A stretch of DNA of 64,000 bases from Balanoglossus misakiensis (Eukaryota; Hemichordata), in NCBI GenBank assembly GCA_040954595.2, contig CM082587.2, positions 11,718,001 through 11,782,000 on the forward strand, written 5' to 3'. A program made the translations under genes and the position numbers. Below the pieces are notes generated by a model. The model was not told the DNA's origin and did not search any database. It saw only the letters and a program-made list of their open reading frames with translations. This document shows, piece after piece, positions 11,601 through 25,017 of the stretch (position 1 is its first letter; every line of letters begins with the position of its first letter).

Positions 11601-14600
11601 TATTCTAGATCTGTAATGGAAATGGAGAAAGTACCTTATATTTTCTGTAAAATAGACATTTAATTGGCAAGCCGTCCTGCATCAATTATGAATTGTGTAC
11701 ATGCACTAAAGCGCCCTCACTGCTGGGTGTGTTGTATGGTCTTTAACCCTGTTTCAAATTAGAGTACTTTCTGCAATTTCAAGACAGATCTTACGTGCCA
11801 TTGGAGAGCTCCATTGACTGGTCATTCATACTGTTTTCATTCATTCATTGCGGCATCAATATATTTTATCTATTCTAGCCAAAGAGCTTGGCACCTGTTG
11901 AAATGAACTCATCTGCTGTGGGCCAGTTTATTGGTGGCAGTTGAGCTGAGAAGAGCACCTTCCTTCCCGGCACGCCACCAAGTAAAGTTCCACGCCGCCC
12001 ACCACAGATGCCAGCATTCATTCATGCGAGTGAGTGTAATTGCAAATTTGCCTATTCTAGAATCTTACGTGCCATTGGAGAGCTCCATTGACTGGTCATT
12101 CATACTGTTTTCATTCATTCATTGCGGCATCAATATATTTTATCTATTCTAGCCAAAGAGCTTGGCACCTGTTGAAATGAACTCATCTGCTGTGGGCCAG
12201 TTTATTGGTGGCAGTTGAGCTGAGGAGAGCACCTTCCTTCCCGGGACGCCACCAAGTAAAGTTCCACGCCGCCCACCACAGATGCCAGCATTCATTCATG
12301 CGAGTGAGTGTAATTGCAAATTTGCCTATTCTAGATTCTTACGTGCCATTGGAGAGCTCCATTGACTGGTCATTCATACTGTTTTCATTCATTCATTGCG
12401 GCATCAATATATTTTATCTATTCTAGCCAAAGAGCTTGGCACCTGTTGAAATGAACTCATCTGCTGTGGGCCAGTTTATTGGTGGCAGTTGAGCTGAGGA
12501 GAGCACCTTCCTTCCCGGCACGCCACCAAGTAAAGTTCCACGCCGCCCACCACAGATGCCAGCATTCATTCATGCGAGTGAGTGTAATTGCAAATTTGCC
12601 TATTCTAGATCTGTAATGGAAATGGAGAAAGTACCTTATATTTTCTGTAAAATAGACATTTAATTGGCAAGCCGTCCTGCATCAATTATGAATTGTGTAC
12701 ATGCACTAAAGCGCCCTCACTGCTGGGTGTGTTGTATGGTCTTTAACCCTGTTTCAAATTAGAGTACTTTCTGCAATTTCAAGACAGATCTTACGTGCCA
12801 TTGGAGAGCTCCATTGACTGGTCATTCATACTGTTTTCATTCATTCATTGCGGCATCAATATATTTTATCTATTCTAGCCAAAGAGCTTGGCACCTGTTG
12901 AAATGAACTCATCTGCTGTGGGCCAGTTTATTGGTGGCAGTTGAGCTGAGGAGAGCACCTTCCTTCCCGGCACGCCACCAAGTAAAGTTCCACGCCGCCC
13001 ACCACAGATGCCAGCATTCATTCATGCGAGTGAGTGTAATTGCAAATTTGCCTATTCTAGATCTGTAATGGAAATGGAGAAAGTACCTTATATTTTCTGT
13101 AAAATAGACATTTAATTGGCAAGCCGTCCTGCATCAATTATGAATTGTGTACATGCACTAAAGCGCCCTCACTGCTGGGTGTGTTGTATGGTCTTTAACC
13201 CTGTTTCAAATTAGAGTACTTTCTGCAATTTCAAGACAGATCTTACGTGCCATTGGAGAGCTCCATTGACTGGTCATTCATACTGTTTTCATTCATTCAT
13301 TGCGGCATCAATATATTTTATGTATTCTAGCCAAAGAGCTTGGCACCTGTTGAAATGAACTCATCTGCTGTGGGCCAGTTTATTGGTGGCAGTTGAGCTG
13401 AGGAGAGCACCTTCCTTCCCGGCACGCCACCAAGTAAAGTTCCACGCCGCCCACCACAGATGCCAGCATTCATTCATGCGAGTGAGTGTAATTGCAAATT
13501 TGCCTATTCTAGATCTGTAATGGAAATGGAGAAAGTACCTTATATTTTCTGTAAAATAGACATTTAATTGGCAAGCCGTCCTGCATCAATTATTAATTGT
13601 GTACATGCACTAAAGCGCCCTCACTGCTGGGTGTGTTGTATGGTCTTTAACCCTGTTTCAAATTAGAGTACTTTCTGCAATTTCAAGACAGATCTTACGT
13701 GCCATTGGAGAGCTCCATTGACTGGTCATTCATACTGTTTTCATTCATTCATTGCGGCATCAATATATTTTATCTATTCTAGCCAAAGAGCTTGGCACCT
13801 GTTGAAATGAACTCATCTGCTGTGGGCCAGTTTATTGGTGGCAGTTGAGTTGAGGAGAGCACCTTCCTTCCCGGCACGCCACCAAGTAAAGTTCCACGCC
13901 GCCCACCACAGATGCCAGCATTCATTCATGCGAGTGAGTGTAATTGCAAATTTGCCTATTCTAGAATTCTTACGTGCCATTGGAGAGCTCCATTGACTGG
14001 TCATTCATACTGTTTTCATTCATTCATTGCGGCATCAATATATTTTATGTATTCTAGCCAAAGAGCTTGGCACCTGTTGAAATGAACTCATCTGCTGTGG
14101 GCCAGTTTATTGGTGGCAGTTGAGCTGAGGAGAGCACCTTCCTTCCCGGCACGCCACCAAGTAAAGTTCCACGCCGCCCACCACAGATGCCAGCATTCAT
14201 TCATGCGAGTGAGTGTAATTGCAAATTTGCCTATTCTAGATCTGTAATGGAAATGGAGAAAGTACCTTATATTTTCTGTAAAATAGACATTTAATTGGCA
14301 AGCCGTCCTGCATCAATTATGAATTGTGTACATGCACTAAAGCGCCCTCACTGCTGGGTGTGTTGTATGGTCTTTAACCCTGTTTCAAATTAGAGTACTT
14401 TCTGCAATTTCAAGACAGATCTTACGTGCCATTGGAGAGCTCCATTGACTGGTCATTCATACTGTTTTCATTCATTCATTGTGGCATCAATATATTTTAT
14501 CTATTCTAGCCAAAGAGCTTGGCACCTGTTGAAATGAACTCATCTGCTGTGGGCCAGTTTATTGGTGGCAGTTGAGCTGAGGAGAGCACCTTCCTTCCCG

Positions 14601-17600
14601 GCACGCCACCAAGTAAAGTTCCACGCCGCCCACCACAGATGCCAGCATTCATTCATGCGAGTGAGTGTAATTGCAAATTTGCCTATTCTAGATCTGTAAT
14701 GGAAATGGAGAAAGTACCTTATATTTTCTGTAAAATAGACATTTAATTGGCAAGCCGTCCTGCATCAATTATTAATTGTGTACATGCACTAAAGCGCCCT
14801 CACTGCTGGGTGTGTTGTATGGTCTTTAACCCTGTTTCAAATTAGAGTACTTTCTGCAATTTCAAGACAGATCTTACGTGCCATTGGAGAGCTCCATTGA
14901 CTGGTCATTCATACTGTTTTCATTCATTCATTGCGGCATCAATATATTTTATCTATTCTAGCCAAAGAGCTTGGCACCTGTTGAAATGAACTCATCTGCT
15001 GTGGGCCAGTTTATTGGTGGCAGTTGAGCTGAGAAGAGCACCTTCCTTCCCGGCACGCCACCAAGTAAAGTTCCACGCCGCCCACCACAGATGCCAGCAT
15101 TCATTCATGCGAGTGAGTGTAATTGCAAATTTGCCTATTCTAGATCTGTAATGGAAATGGAGAAAGTACCTTATATTTTCTGTAAAATAGACATTTAATT
15201 GGCAAGCCGTCCTGCATCAATTATGAATTGTGTACATGCACTAAAGCGCCCTCACTGCTGGGTGTGTTGTATGGTCTTTAACCCTGTTTCAAATTAGAGT
15301 ACTTTCTGCAATTTCAAGACAGATCTTACGTGCCATTGGAGAGCTCCATTGACTGGTCATTCATACTGTTTTCATTCATTCATTGCGGCATCAATATATT
15401 TTATCTATTCTAGCCAAAGAGCTTGGCACCTGTTGAAATGAACTCATCTGCTGTGGGCCAGTTTATTGGTGGCAGTTGAGCTGAGGAGAGCACCTTCCTT
15501 CCCGGCACGCCACCAAGTAAAGTTCCACGCCGCCCACCACAGATGCCAGCATTCATTCATGCGAGTGAGTGTAATTGCAAATTTGCCTATTCTAGATCTG
15601 TAATGGAAATGGAGAAAGTACCTTATATTTTCTGTAAAATAGACATTTAATTGGCAAGCCGTCCTGCATCAATTATGAATTGTGTACATGCACTAAAGCG
15701 CCCTCACTGCTGGGTGTGTTGTATGGTCTTTAACCCTGTTTCAAATTAGAGTACTTTCTGCAATTTCAAGACAGATCTTACGTGCCATTGGAGAGCTCCA
15801 TTGACTGGTCATTCATACTGTTTTCATTCATTCATTGCGGCATCAATATATTTTATCTATTCTAGCCAAAGAGCTTGGCACCTGTTGAAATGAACTCATC
15901 TGCTGTGGGCCAGTTTATTGGTGGCAGTTGAGCTGAGGAGAGCACCTTCCTTCCCGGCACGCCACCAAGTAAAGTTCCACGCCGCCCACCACAGATGCCA
16001 GCATTCATTCATGCGAGTGAGTGTAATTGCAAATTTGCCTATTCTAGATCTGTAATGGAAATGGAGAAAGTACCTTATATTTTCTGTAAAATAGACATTT
16101 AATTGGCAAGCCGTCCTGCATCAATTATGAATTGTGTACATGCACTAAAGCGCCCTCACTGCTGGGTGTGTTGTATGGTCTTTAACCCTGTTTCAAATTA
16201 GAGTACTTTCTGCAATTTCAAGACAGATCTTACGTGCCATTGGAGAGCTCCATTGACTGGTCATTCATACTGTTTTCATTCATTCATTGCGGCATCAATA
16301 TATTTTATGTATTCTAGCCAAAGAGCTTGGCACCTGTTGAAATGAACTCATCTGCTGTGGGCCAGTTTATTGGTGGCAGTTGAGCTGAGGAGAGCACCTT
16401 CCTTCCCGGCACGCCACCAAGTAAAGTTCCACGCCGCCCACCACAGATGCCAGCATTCATTCATGCGAGTGAGTGTAATTGCAAATTTGCCTATTCTAGA
16501 TCTGTAATGGAAATGGAGAAAGTACCTTATATTTTCTGTAAAATAGACATTTAATTGGCAAGCCGTCCTGCATCAATTATTAATTGTGTACATGCACTAA
16601 AGCGCCCTCACTGCTGGGTGTGTTGTATGGTCTTTAACCCTGTTTCAAATTAGAGTACTTTCTGCAATTTCAAGACAGATCTTACGTGCCATTGGAGAGC
16701 TCCATTGACTGGTCATTCATACTGTTTTCATTCATTCATTGCGGCATCAATATATTTTATCTATTCTAGCCAAAGAGCTTGGCACCTGTTGAAATGAACT
16801 CATCTGCTGTGGGCCAGTTTATTGGTGGCAGTTGAGCTGAGGAGAGCACCTTCCTTCCCGGCACGCCACCAAGTAAAGTTCCACGCCGCCCACCACAGAT
16901 GCCAGCATTCATTCATGCGAGTGAGTGTAATTGCAAATTTGCCTATTCTAGAATTACGTGCCATTGGAGAGCTCCATTGACTGGTCATTCATACTGTTTT
17001 CATTCATTCATTGCGGCATCAATATATTTTATCTATTCTAGCCAAAGAGCTTGGCACCTGTTGAAATGAACTCATCTGCTGTGGGCCAGTTTATTGGTGG
17101 CAGTTGAGCTGAGGAGAGCACCTTCCTTCCCGGCACGCCACCAAGTAAAGTTCCACGCCGCCCACCACAGATGCCAGCATTCATTCATGCGAGTGAGTGT
17201 AATTGCAAATTTGCCTATTCTAGATCTGTAATGGAAATGGAGAAAGTACCTTATATTTTCTGTAAAATAGACATTTAATTGGCAAGCCGTCCTGCATCAA
17301 TTATGAATTGTGTACATGCACTAAAGCGCCCTCACTGCTGGGTGTGTTGTATGGTCTTTAACCCTGTTTCAAATTAGAGTACTTTCTGCAATTTCAAGAC
17401 AGATCTTACGTGCCATTGGAGAGCTCCATTGACTGGTCATTCATACTGTTTTCATTCATTCATTGCGGCATCAATATATTTTATCTATTCTAGCCAAAGA
17501 GCTTGGCACCTGTTGAAATGAACTCATCTGCTGTGGGCCAGTTTATTGGTGGCAGTTGAGCTGAGGAGAGCACCTTCCTTCCCGGCACGCCACCAAGTAA

Positions 17601-20600
17601 AGTTCCACGCCGCCCACCACAGATGCCAGCATTCATTCATGCGAGTGAGTGTAATTGCAAATTTGCCTATTCTAGAATCTTACGTGCCATTGGAGAGCTC
17701 CATTGACTGGTCATTCATACTGTTTTCATTCATTCATTGCGGCATCAATATATTTTATCTATTCTAGCCAAAGAGCTTGGCACCTGTTGAAATGAACTCA
17801 TCTGCTGTGGGCCAGTTTATTGGTGGCAGTTGAGCTGAGGAGAGCACCTTCCTTCCCGGCACGCCACCAAGTAAAGTTCCACGCCGCCCACCACAGATGC
17901 CAGCATTCATTCATGCGAGTGAGTGTAATTGCAAATTTGCCTATTCTAGATCTGTAATGGAAATGGAGAAAGTACCTTATATTTTCTGTAAAATAGACAT
18001 TTAATTGGCAAGCCGTCCTGCATCAATTATTAATTGTGTACATGCACTAAAGCGCCCTCACTGCTGGGTGTGTTGTATGGTCTTTAACCCTGTTTCAAAT
18101 TAGAGTACTTTCTGCAATTTCAAGACAGATCTTACGTGCCATTGGAGAGCTCCATTGACTGGTCATTCATACTGTTTTCATTCATTCATTGCGGCATCAA
18201 TATATTTTATCTATTCTAGCCAAAGAGCTTGGCACCTGTTGAAATGAACTCATCTGCTGTGGGCCAGTTTATTGGTGGCAGTTGAGCTGAGAAGAGCACC
18301 TTCCTTCCCGGCACGCCACCAAGTAAAGTTCCACGCCGCCCACCACAGATGCCAGCATTCATTCATGCGAGTGAGTGTAATTGCAAATTTGCCTATTCTA
18401 GATCTGTAATGGAAATGGAGAAAGTACCTTATATTTTCTGTAAAATAGACATTTAATTGGCAAGCCGTCCTGCATCAATTATGAATTGTGTACATGCACT
18501 AAAGCGCCCTCACTGCTGGGTGTGTTGTATGGTCTTTAACCCTGTTTCAAATTAGAGTACTTTCTGCAATTTCAAGACAGATCTTACGTGCCATTGGAGA
18601 GCTCCATTGACTGGTCATTCATACTGTTTTCATTCATTCATTGCGGCATCAATATATTTTATCTATTCTAGCCAAAGAGCTTGGCACCTGTTGAAATGAA
18701 CTCATCTGCTGTGGGCCAGTTTATTGGTGGCAGTTGAGCTGAGGAGAGCACCTTCCTTCCCGGCACGCCACCAAGTAAAGTTCCACGCCGCCCACCACAG
18801 ATGCCAGCATTCATTCATGCGAGTGAGTGTAATTGCAAATTTGCCTATTCTAGATCTGTAATGGAAATGGAGAAAGTACCTTATATTTTCTGTAAAATAG
18901 ACATTTAATTGGCAAGCCGTCCTGCATCAATTATGAATTGTGTACATGCACTAAAGCGCCCTCACTGCTGGGTGTGTTGTATGGTCTTTAACCCTGTTTC
19001 AAATTAGAGTACTTTCTGCAATTTCAAGACAGATCTTACGTGCCATTGGAGAGCTCCATTGACTGGTCATTCATACTGTTTTCATTCATTCATTGCGGCA
19101 TCAATATATTTTATCTATTCTAGCCAAAGAGCTTGGCACCTGTTGAAATGAACTCATCTGCTGTGGGCCAGTTTATTGGTGGCAGTTGAGCTGAGGAGAG
19201 CACCTTCCTTCCCGGCACGCCACCAAGTAAAGTTCCACGCCGCCCACCACAGATGCCAGCATTCATTCATGCGAGTGAGTGTAATTGCAAATTTGCCTAT
19301 TCTAGATCTGTAATGGAAATGGAGAAAGTACCTTATATTTTCTGTAAAATAGACATTTAATTGGCAAGCCGTCCTGCATCAATTATGAATTGTGTACATG
19401 CACTAAAGCGCCCTCACTGCTGGGTGTGTTGTATGGTCTTTAACCCTGTTTCAAATTAGAGTACTTTCTGCAATTTCAAGACAGATCTTACGTGCCATTG
19501 GAGAGCTCCATTGACTGGTCATTCATACTGTTTTCATTCATTCATTGCGGCATCAATATATTTTATCTATTCTAGCCAAAGAGCTTGGCACCTGTTGAAA
19601 TGAACTCATCTGCTGTGGGCCAGTTTATTGGTGGCAGTTGAGCTGAGAAGAGCACCTTCCTTCCCGGCACGCCACCAAGTAAAGTTCCACGCCGCCCACC
19701 ACAGATGCCAGCATTCATTCATGCGAGTGAGTGTAATTGCAAATTTGCCTATTCTAGAATCTTACGTGCCATTGGAGAGCTCCATTGACTGGTCATTCAT
19801 ACTGTTTTCATTCATTCATTGCGGCATCAATATATTTTATCTATTCTAGCCAAAGAGCTTGGCACCTGTTGAAATGAACTCATCTGCTGTGGGCCAGTTT
19901 ATTGGTGGCAGTTGAGCTGAGGAGAGCACCTTCCTTCCCGGGACGCCACCAAGTAAAGTTCCACGCCGCCCACCACAGATGCCAGCATTCATTCATGCGA
20001 GTGAGTGTAATTGCAAATTTGCCTATTCTAGATTCTTACGTGCCATTGGAGAGCTCCATTGACTGGTCATTCATACTGTTTTCATTCATTCATTGCGGCA
20101 TCAATATATTTTATCTATTCTAGCCAAAGAGCTTGGCACCTGTTGAAATGAACTCATCTGCTGTGGGCCAGTTTATTGGTGGCAGTTGAGCTGAGGAGAG
20201 CACCTTCCTTCCCGGCACGCCACCAAGTAAAGTTCCACGCCGCCCACCACAGATGCCAGCATTCATTCATGCGAGTGAGTGTAATTGCAAATTTGCCTAT
20301 TCTAGATCTGTAATGGAAATGGAGAAAGTACCTTATATTTTCTGTAAAATAGACATTTAATTGGCAAGCCGTCCTGCATCAATTATTAATTGTGTACATG
20401 CACTAAAGCGCCCTCACTGCTGGGTGTGTTGTATGGTCTTTAACCCTGTTTCAAATTAGAGTACTTTCTGCAATTTCAAGACAGATCTTACGTGCCATTG
20501 GAGAGCTCCATTGACTGGTCATTCATACTGTTTTCATTCATTCATTGCGGCATCAATATATTTTATCTATTCTAGCCAAAGAGCTTGGCACCTGTTGAAA

Positions 20601-22770
20601 TGAACTCATCTGCTGTGGGCCAGTTTATTGGTGGCAGTTGAGCTGAGGAGAGCACCTTCCTTCCCGGCACGCCACCAAGTAAAGTTCCACGCCGCCCACC
20701 ACAGATGCCAGCATTCATTCATGCGAGTGAGTGTAATTGCAAATTTGCCTATTCTAGATCTGTAATGGAAATGGAGAAAGTACCTTATATTTTCTGTAAA
20801 ATAGACATTTAATTGGCAAGCCGTCCTGCATCAATTATGAATTGTGTACATGCACTAAAGCGCCCTCACTGCTGGGTGTGTTGTATGGTCTTTAACCCTG
20901 TTTCAAATTAGAGTACTTTCTGCAATTTCAAGACAGATCTTACGTGCCATTGGAGAGCTCCATTGACTGGTCATTCATACTGTTTTCATTCATTCATTGC
21001 GGCATCAATATATTTTATGTATTCTAGCCAAAGAGCTTGGCACCTGTTGAAATGAACTCATCTGCTGTGGGCCAGTTTATTGGTGGCAGTTGAGCTGAGG
21101 AGAGCACCTTCCTTCCCGGCACGCCACCAAGTAAAGTTCCACGCCGCCCACCACAGATGCCAGCATTCATTCATGCGAGTGAGTGTAATTGCAAATTTGC
21201 CTATTCTAGATCTGTAATGGAAATGGAGAAAGTACCTTATATTTTCTGTAAAATAGACATTTAATTGGCAAGCCGTCCTGCATCAATTATTAATTGTGTA
21301 CATGCACTAAAGCGCCCTCACTGCTGGGTGTGTTGTATGGTCTTTAACCCTGTTTCAAATTAGAGTACTTTCTGCAATTTCAAGACAGATCTTACGTGCC
21401 ATTGGAGAGCTCCATTGACTGGTCATTCATACTGTTTTCATTCATTCATTGCGGCATCAATATATTTTATCTATTCTAGCCAAAGAGCTTGGCACCTGTT
21501 GAAATGAACTCATCTGCTGTGGGCCAGTTTATTGGTGGCAGTTGAGCTGAGGAGAGCACCTTCCTTCCCGGCACGCCACCAAGTAAAGTTCCACGCCGCC
21601 CACCACAGATGCCAGCATTCATTCATGCGAGTGAGTGTAATTGCAAATTTGCCTATTCTAGAATTACGTGCCATTGGAGAGCTCCATTGACTGGTCATTC
21701 ATACTGTTTTCATTCATTCATTGCGGCATCAATATATTTTATCTATTCTAGCCAAAGAGCTTGGCACCTGTTGAAATGAACTCATCTGCTGTGGGCCAGT
21801 TTATTGGTGGCAGTTGAGCTGAGGAGAGCACCTTCCTTCCCGGCACGCCACCAAGTAAAGTTCCACGCCGCCCACCACAGATGCCAGCATTCATTCATGC
21901 GAGTGAGTGTAATTGCAAATTTGCCTATTCTAGATCTGTAATGGAAATGGAGAAAGTACCTTATATTTTCTGTAAAATAGACATTTAATTGGCAAGCCGT
22001 CCTGCATCAATTATGAATTGTGTACATGCACTAAAGCGCCCTCACTGCTGGGTGTGTTGTATGGTCTTTAACCCTGTTTCAAATTAGAGTACTTTCTGCA
22101 ATTTCAAGACAGATCTTACGTGCCATTGGAGAGCTCCATTGACTGGTCATTCATACTGTTTTCATTCATTCATTGCGGCATCAATATATTTTATCTATTC
22201 TAGCCAAAGAGCTTGGCACCTGTTGAAATGAACTCATCTGCTGTGGGCCAGTTTATTGGTGGCAGTTGAGCTGAGGAGAGCACCTTCCTTCCCGGCACGC
22301 CACCAAGTAAAGTTCCACGCCGCCCACCACAGATGCCAGCATTCATTCATGCGAGTGAGTGTAATTGCAAATTTGCCTATTCTAGATCTGTAATGGAAAT
22401 GGAGAAAGTACCTTATATTTTCTGTAAAATAGACATTTAATTGGCAAGCCGTCCTGCATCAATTATGAATTGTGTACATGCACTAAAGCGCCCTCACTGC
22501 TGGGTGTGTTGTATGGTCTTTAACCCTGTTTCAAATTAGAGTACTTTCTGCAATTTCAAGACAGATCTTACGTGCCATTGGAGAGCTCCATTGACTGGTC
22601 ATTCATACTGTTTTCATTCATTCATTGCGGCATCAATATATTTTATCTATTCTAGCCAAAGAGCTTGGCACCTGTTGAAATGAACTCATCTGCTGTGGGC
22701 CAGTTTATTGGTGGCAGTTGAGCTGAGGAGAGCACCTTCCTTCCCGGCACGCCACCAAGTAAAGTTCCAC

Positions 22771-23158
22771 GTGCATTCCTGGCCCTGGTTTTATTTATGT
22801 TTACAGACAATATTGCATTTTTGTACAAGTATTTTAATCAACTATAAATTTTGAATGTGTCATTTACCTGAACCGGTCATGTTGACCAGAATGATACATT
22901 TCTGCCTTCACTCACCCTATAAATATGTGATTGAGACATAGGTCATTTGCATAAGCTAACATACCAGAAAGTAAGCATATCTGTTGTTTTCCCTGTGTCA
23001 CTGCCATCAAAGTAAAAATTAGACGTTGTGTAGAGCAAACTCCAATTTTTTGTTCTCAATAAACATGGATGAATTACATAGAATGTGTTTGTTGTTTACA
23101 GTCTTTAAATGACACATTAGATTATGCACTTTACAAAACGTTTCTGAGAAACAAGTGA
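22771..23158. other. 3' flank of the truncated transposase copy, no gene seen
   Basis: A/T-rich flank shared with 23673-24060. No open frame of note is present. On the minus strand this is downstream of the truncated transposase copy. The word TTTTATTTATG near its left end reads AATAAA on the minus strand and could serve as a poly(A) signal. Confidence 0.5.
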
Positions 23159-23653
23159 CTAACTAGTTTCTTTCCACTGTGGCCAACGTGGTTCACTGTT
23201 TGTGTCAGAATCTCTCTGTTTTGCAAGGATTTTGAAATCATAGTGGTGACATGCATAGTGAAAATCAGCTACTTTCAAATGTCCGTCATGTTCATGCTGT
23301 AATTGAATTTTCAAAGCTGGGCTGGCGTGTTTTTTCTTATTTACATAAGTATCACACTTTATACATGTATCTTCATGGGGTTTTTTGAGTCCCGTATTTA
23401 GGTCCTCTCTCACAATTTTACGAAATATCGTATAACTGACAGTTGTTCTTCCCAGAAGAGATTGGTTGGTTATGAACTCTCGGTGTAACTGCGATATACT
23501 GTGGTCCGGCGCCAGGTACGGTTTAAATCGAGGATTCCTGCAGTAGTGAGATTCTACAATTCTGTGCCTGCGTACGTGTTCAGTGATATCAGTCAGCAAA
23601 TTTGGATTGAGTTTCCGACGATGCCCTTTGTGTCGGCCCCTTGCATCTGGCAT
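23159..23653 (-). pseudogene. Truncated copy of transposase N-terminal gene
   Basis: This minus-strand frame encodes 164 residues, equal to residues 155-318 of the neighbouring copy at 24061-25017. It starts at an internal Met (MPDARGRHKGH) and has one visible change, LKKPHED for LRKPHED. It is the part of the gene caught in the 902-bp tandem duplication, and its 5' half, including the helix-turn-helix region, is missing. Upstream, the frame runs into the duplication joint and then the second copy's 3' flank. It has no promoter of its own that can be seen and is best treated as a duplication by-product. It keeps the CxxC pair (DTCIKC) and the basic GRHKGHRRK patch. Confidence 0.85.
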
Positions 23654-23659
23654 CAGACC

Positions 23660-24564
23660 AGTAAAGTTCCATGTGCATTCCTGGCCCTGGTTTTATTTAT
23701 GTTTACAGACAATATTGCATTTTTGTACAAGTATTTTAATCAACTATAAATTTTGAATGTGTCATTTACCTGAACCGGTCATGTTGACCAGAATGATACA
23801 TTTCTGCCTTCACTCACCCTATAAATATGTGATTGAGACATAGGTCATTTGCATAAGCTAACATACCAGAAAGTAAGCATATCTGTTGTTTTCCCTGTGT
23901 CACTGCCATCAAAGTAAAAATTAGACGTTGTGTAGAGCAAACTCCAATTTTTTGTTCTCAATAAACATGGATGAATTACATAGAATGTGTTTGTTGTTTA
24001 CAGTCTTTAAATGACACATTAGATTATGCACTTTACAAAACGTTTCTGAGAAACAAGTGACTAACTAGTTTCTTTCCACTGTGGCCAACGTGGTTCACTG
24101 TTTGTGTCAGAATCTCTCTGTTTTGCAAGGATTTTGAAATCATAGTGGTGACATGCATAGTGAAAATCAGCTACTTTCAAATGTCCGTCATGTTCATGCT
24201 GTAATTGAATTTTCAAAGCTGGGCTGGCGTGTTTTTTCTTATTTACATAAGTATCACACTTTATACATGTATCTTCATGGGGTTTTCTGAGTCCCGTATT
24301 TAGGTCCTCTCTCACAATTTTACGAAATATCGTATAACTGACAGTTGTTCTTCCCAGAAGAGATTGGTTGGTTATGAACTCTCGGTGTAACTGCGATATA
24401 CTGTGGTCCGGCGCCAGGTACGGTTTAAATCGAGGATTCCTGCAGTAGTGAGATTCTACAATTCTGTGCCTGCGTACGTGTTCAGTGATATCAGTCAGCA
24501 AATTTGGATTGAGTTTCCGACGATGCCCTTTGTGTCGGCCCCTTGCATCTGGCATCAGACCAGT
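23660..24564. repeat. 902-bp tandem duplication, second copy
   Basis: The second copy begins with AGTAAAGTTCCAT, the same 13-base word that ends satellite array 1 apart from its last base. It then repeats the first copy at an offset of exactly 902 bp. Identity ends after ACCAGT at 24564, where the second copy continues into the intact 5' part of the transposase N-terminal gene. Confidence 0.92.
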
Positions 24565-25017
24565 TGAACAGTGCATCATTTTGCTTAGAACGGTTCTAGT
24601 CCGCCTCTCACTAATGCCAAATAATTTCAGGAATGCATTTTTGCAGACAGTAACCGTTTCACCGCCTTCATTCACCAGGTGATAACGAACCGATTTCTTG
24701 TGTGACTTCATCTGTATATCCATCAGTTTGTAGAGCATCAAGTTCTGTTCATTATACACGCGACCATCAAAATATTTTCTCGTGGTGCCTAAAACATGCG
24801 TACTCCCAAGCTTCCGCAGACAATTCCCTTGAACGCAGGCGCATTCCAAGGAAAGACTGTCAATATCTGGAAAAGGGCGATTTTTCCTTGGTTTTTGTCT
24901 CGGACACGTCTTTTTAGAATTCCTACGTGGCTTGTTGGCTCGAGCTGACAGTTCGGTTCTGCGTTGCTGCCACACAGGAATGGGTTCCCACGCATAAGCA
25001 ACTCCCCGGCAGGCCAT
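24061..25017 (-). CDS. Transposase-like protein, N-terminal half
   Basis: 318 residues from the first ATG at 25017; an in-frame GTG lies two codons upstream. It resembles the N-terminal region of a family of uncharacterised animal DDE transposases. Visible parts in order are a basic stretch (about 28-48), a Cys-rich patch CACVQGNC (59-66), and a helix-turn-helix-like segment (about 123-147: CKNAFLKLFGISERRTRTVL). A basic GRHKGHRRK patch follows (160-168), then ESHYCR (188-193), DTCIKC with a CxxC pair (249-254), and a His-rich tail (H274-H291). In this family such a region is normally followed in the same protein by the DDE domain. Here the frame stops at 24061 and the catalytic part is encoded divergently from 25189. 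It is therefore either one half of an inverted, broken gene or the DNA-binding subunit of a two-gene element. No stop or frameshift interrupts it. The family assignment is from motif reading only. Confidence 0.65.
   Translation of the reverse strand: MACRGVAYAWEPIPVWQQRRTELSARANKPRRNSKKTCPRQKPRKNRPFPDIDSLSLECACVQGNCLRKLGSTHVLGTTRKYFDGRVYNEQNLMLYKLMDIQMKSHKKSVRYHLVNEGGETVTVCKNAFLKLFGISERRTRTVLSKMMHCSTGLMPDARGRHKGHRRKLNPNLLTDITEHVRRHRIVESHYCRNPRFKPYLAPDHSISQLHREFITNQSLLGRTTVSYTIFRKIVREDLNTGLRKPHEDTCIKCDTYVNKKKHASPALKIQLQHEHDGHLKVADFHYACHHYDFKILAKQRDSDTNSEPRWPQWKETS

Larger units (their letters stand above)
1..22770. repeat. Satellite array 1 (452/272-275 bp units)
   Basis: Tandem array of 57 complete units plus partial ends, read by the position of the word CTTACGTGCC or its variant. 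Long units are 452 bp, made of segment A (272 bp) plus segment B (180 bp). Short units are A alone, with a 0-3 base joint. Unit starts include 18, 470, 742, 1194, 1646, 1920, 2194 and 2646, and continue without a break to 22567; the last A is cut at 22770. From 1646 to 13242 the order is a higher-order repeat of 2,176 bp (1 long, one 272, 2 long, two 274) alternating with 3,984 bp (1 long, one 272, 6 long, two 274). From 13694 to 22770 the order is less regular. Copies differ by very few bases. The short open frames in it (73 aa plus, 62-63 aa minus) are by-products of homogeneity. Confidence 0.97.
22758..23659. repeat. 902-bp tandem duplication, first copy
   Basis: The first copy starts in the satellite word AGTAAAGTTCCAC at the end of array 1. 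It runs through the 3' flank and the last half of the minus-strand transposase fragment, to CATCAGACC. The second copy follows directly at 23660. By eye the two differ at only two positions (C22770/T23672 and T23385/C24287), so the duplication is young. Confidence 0.92.

Noticed and set aside
1-22770. CRISPR-like array of repeats and spacers
   Set aside because: Units are hundreds of bases long with no unique spacers, in spliced eukaryotic DNA.
23501-23749. 82-residue plus-strand frame over the 902-bp joint
   Set aside because: Antisense to the transposase fragment and created by the duplication joint.
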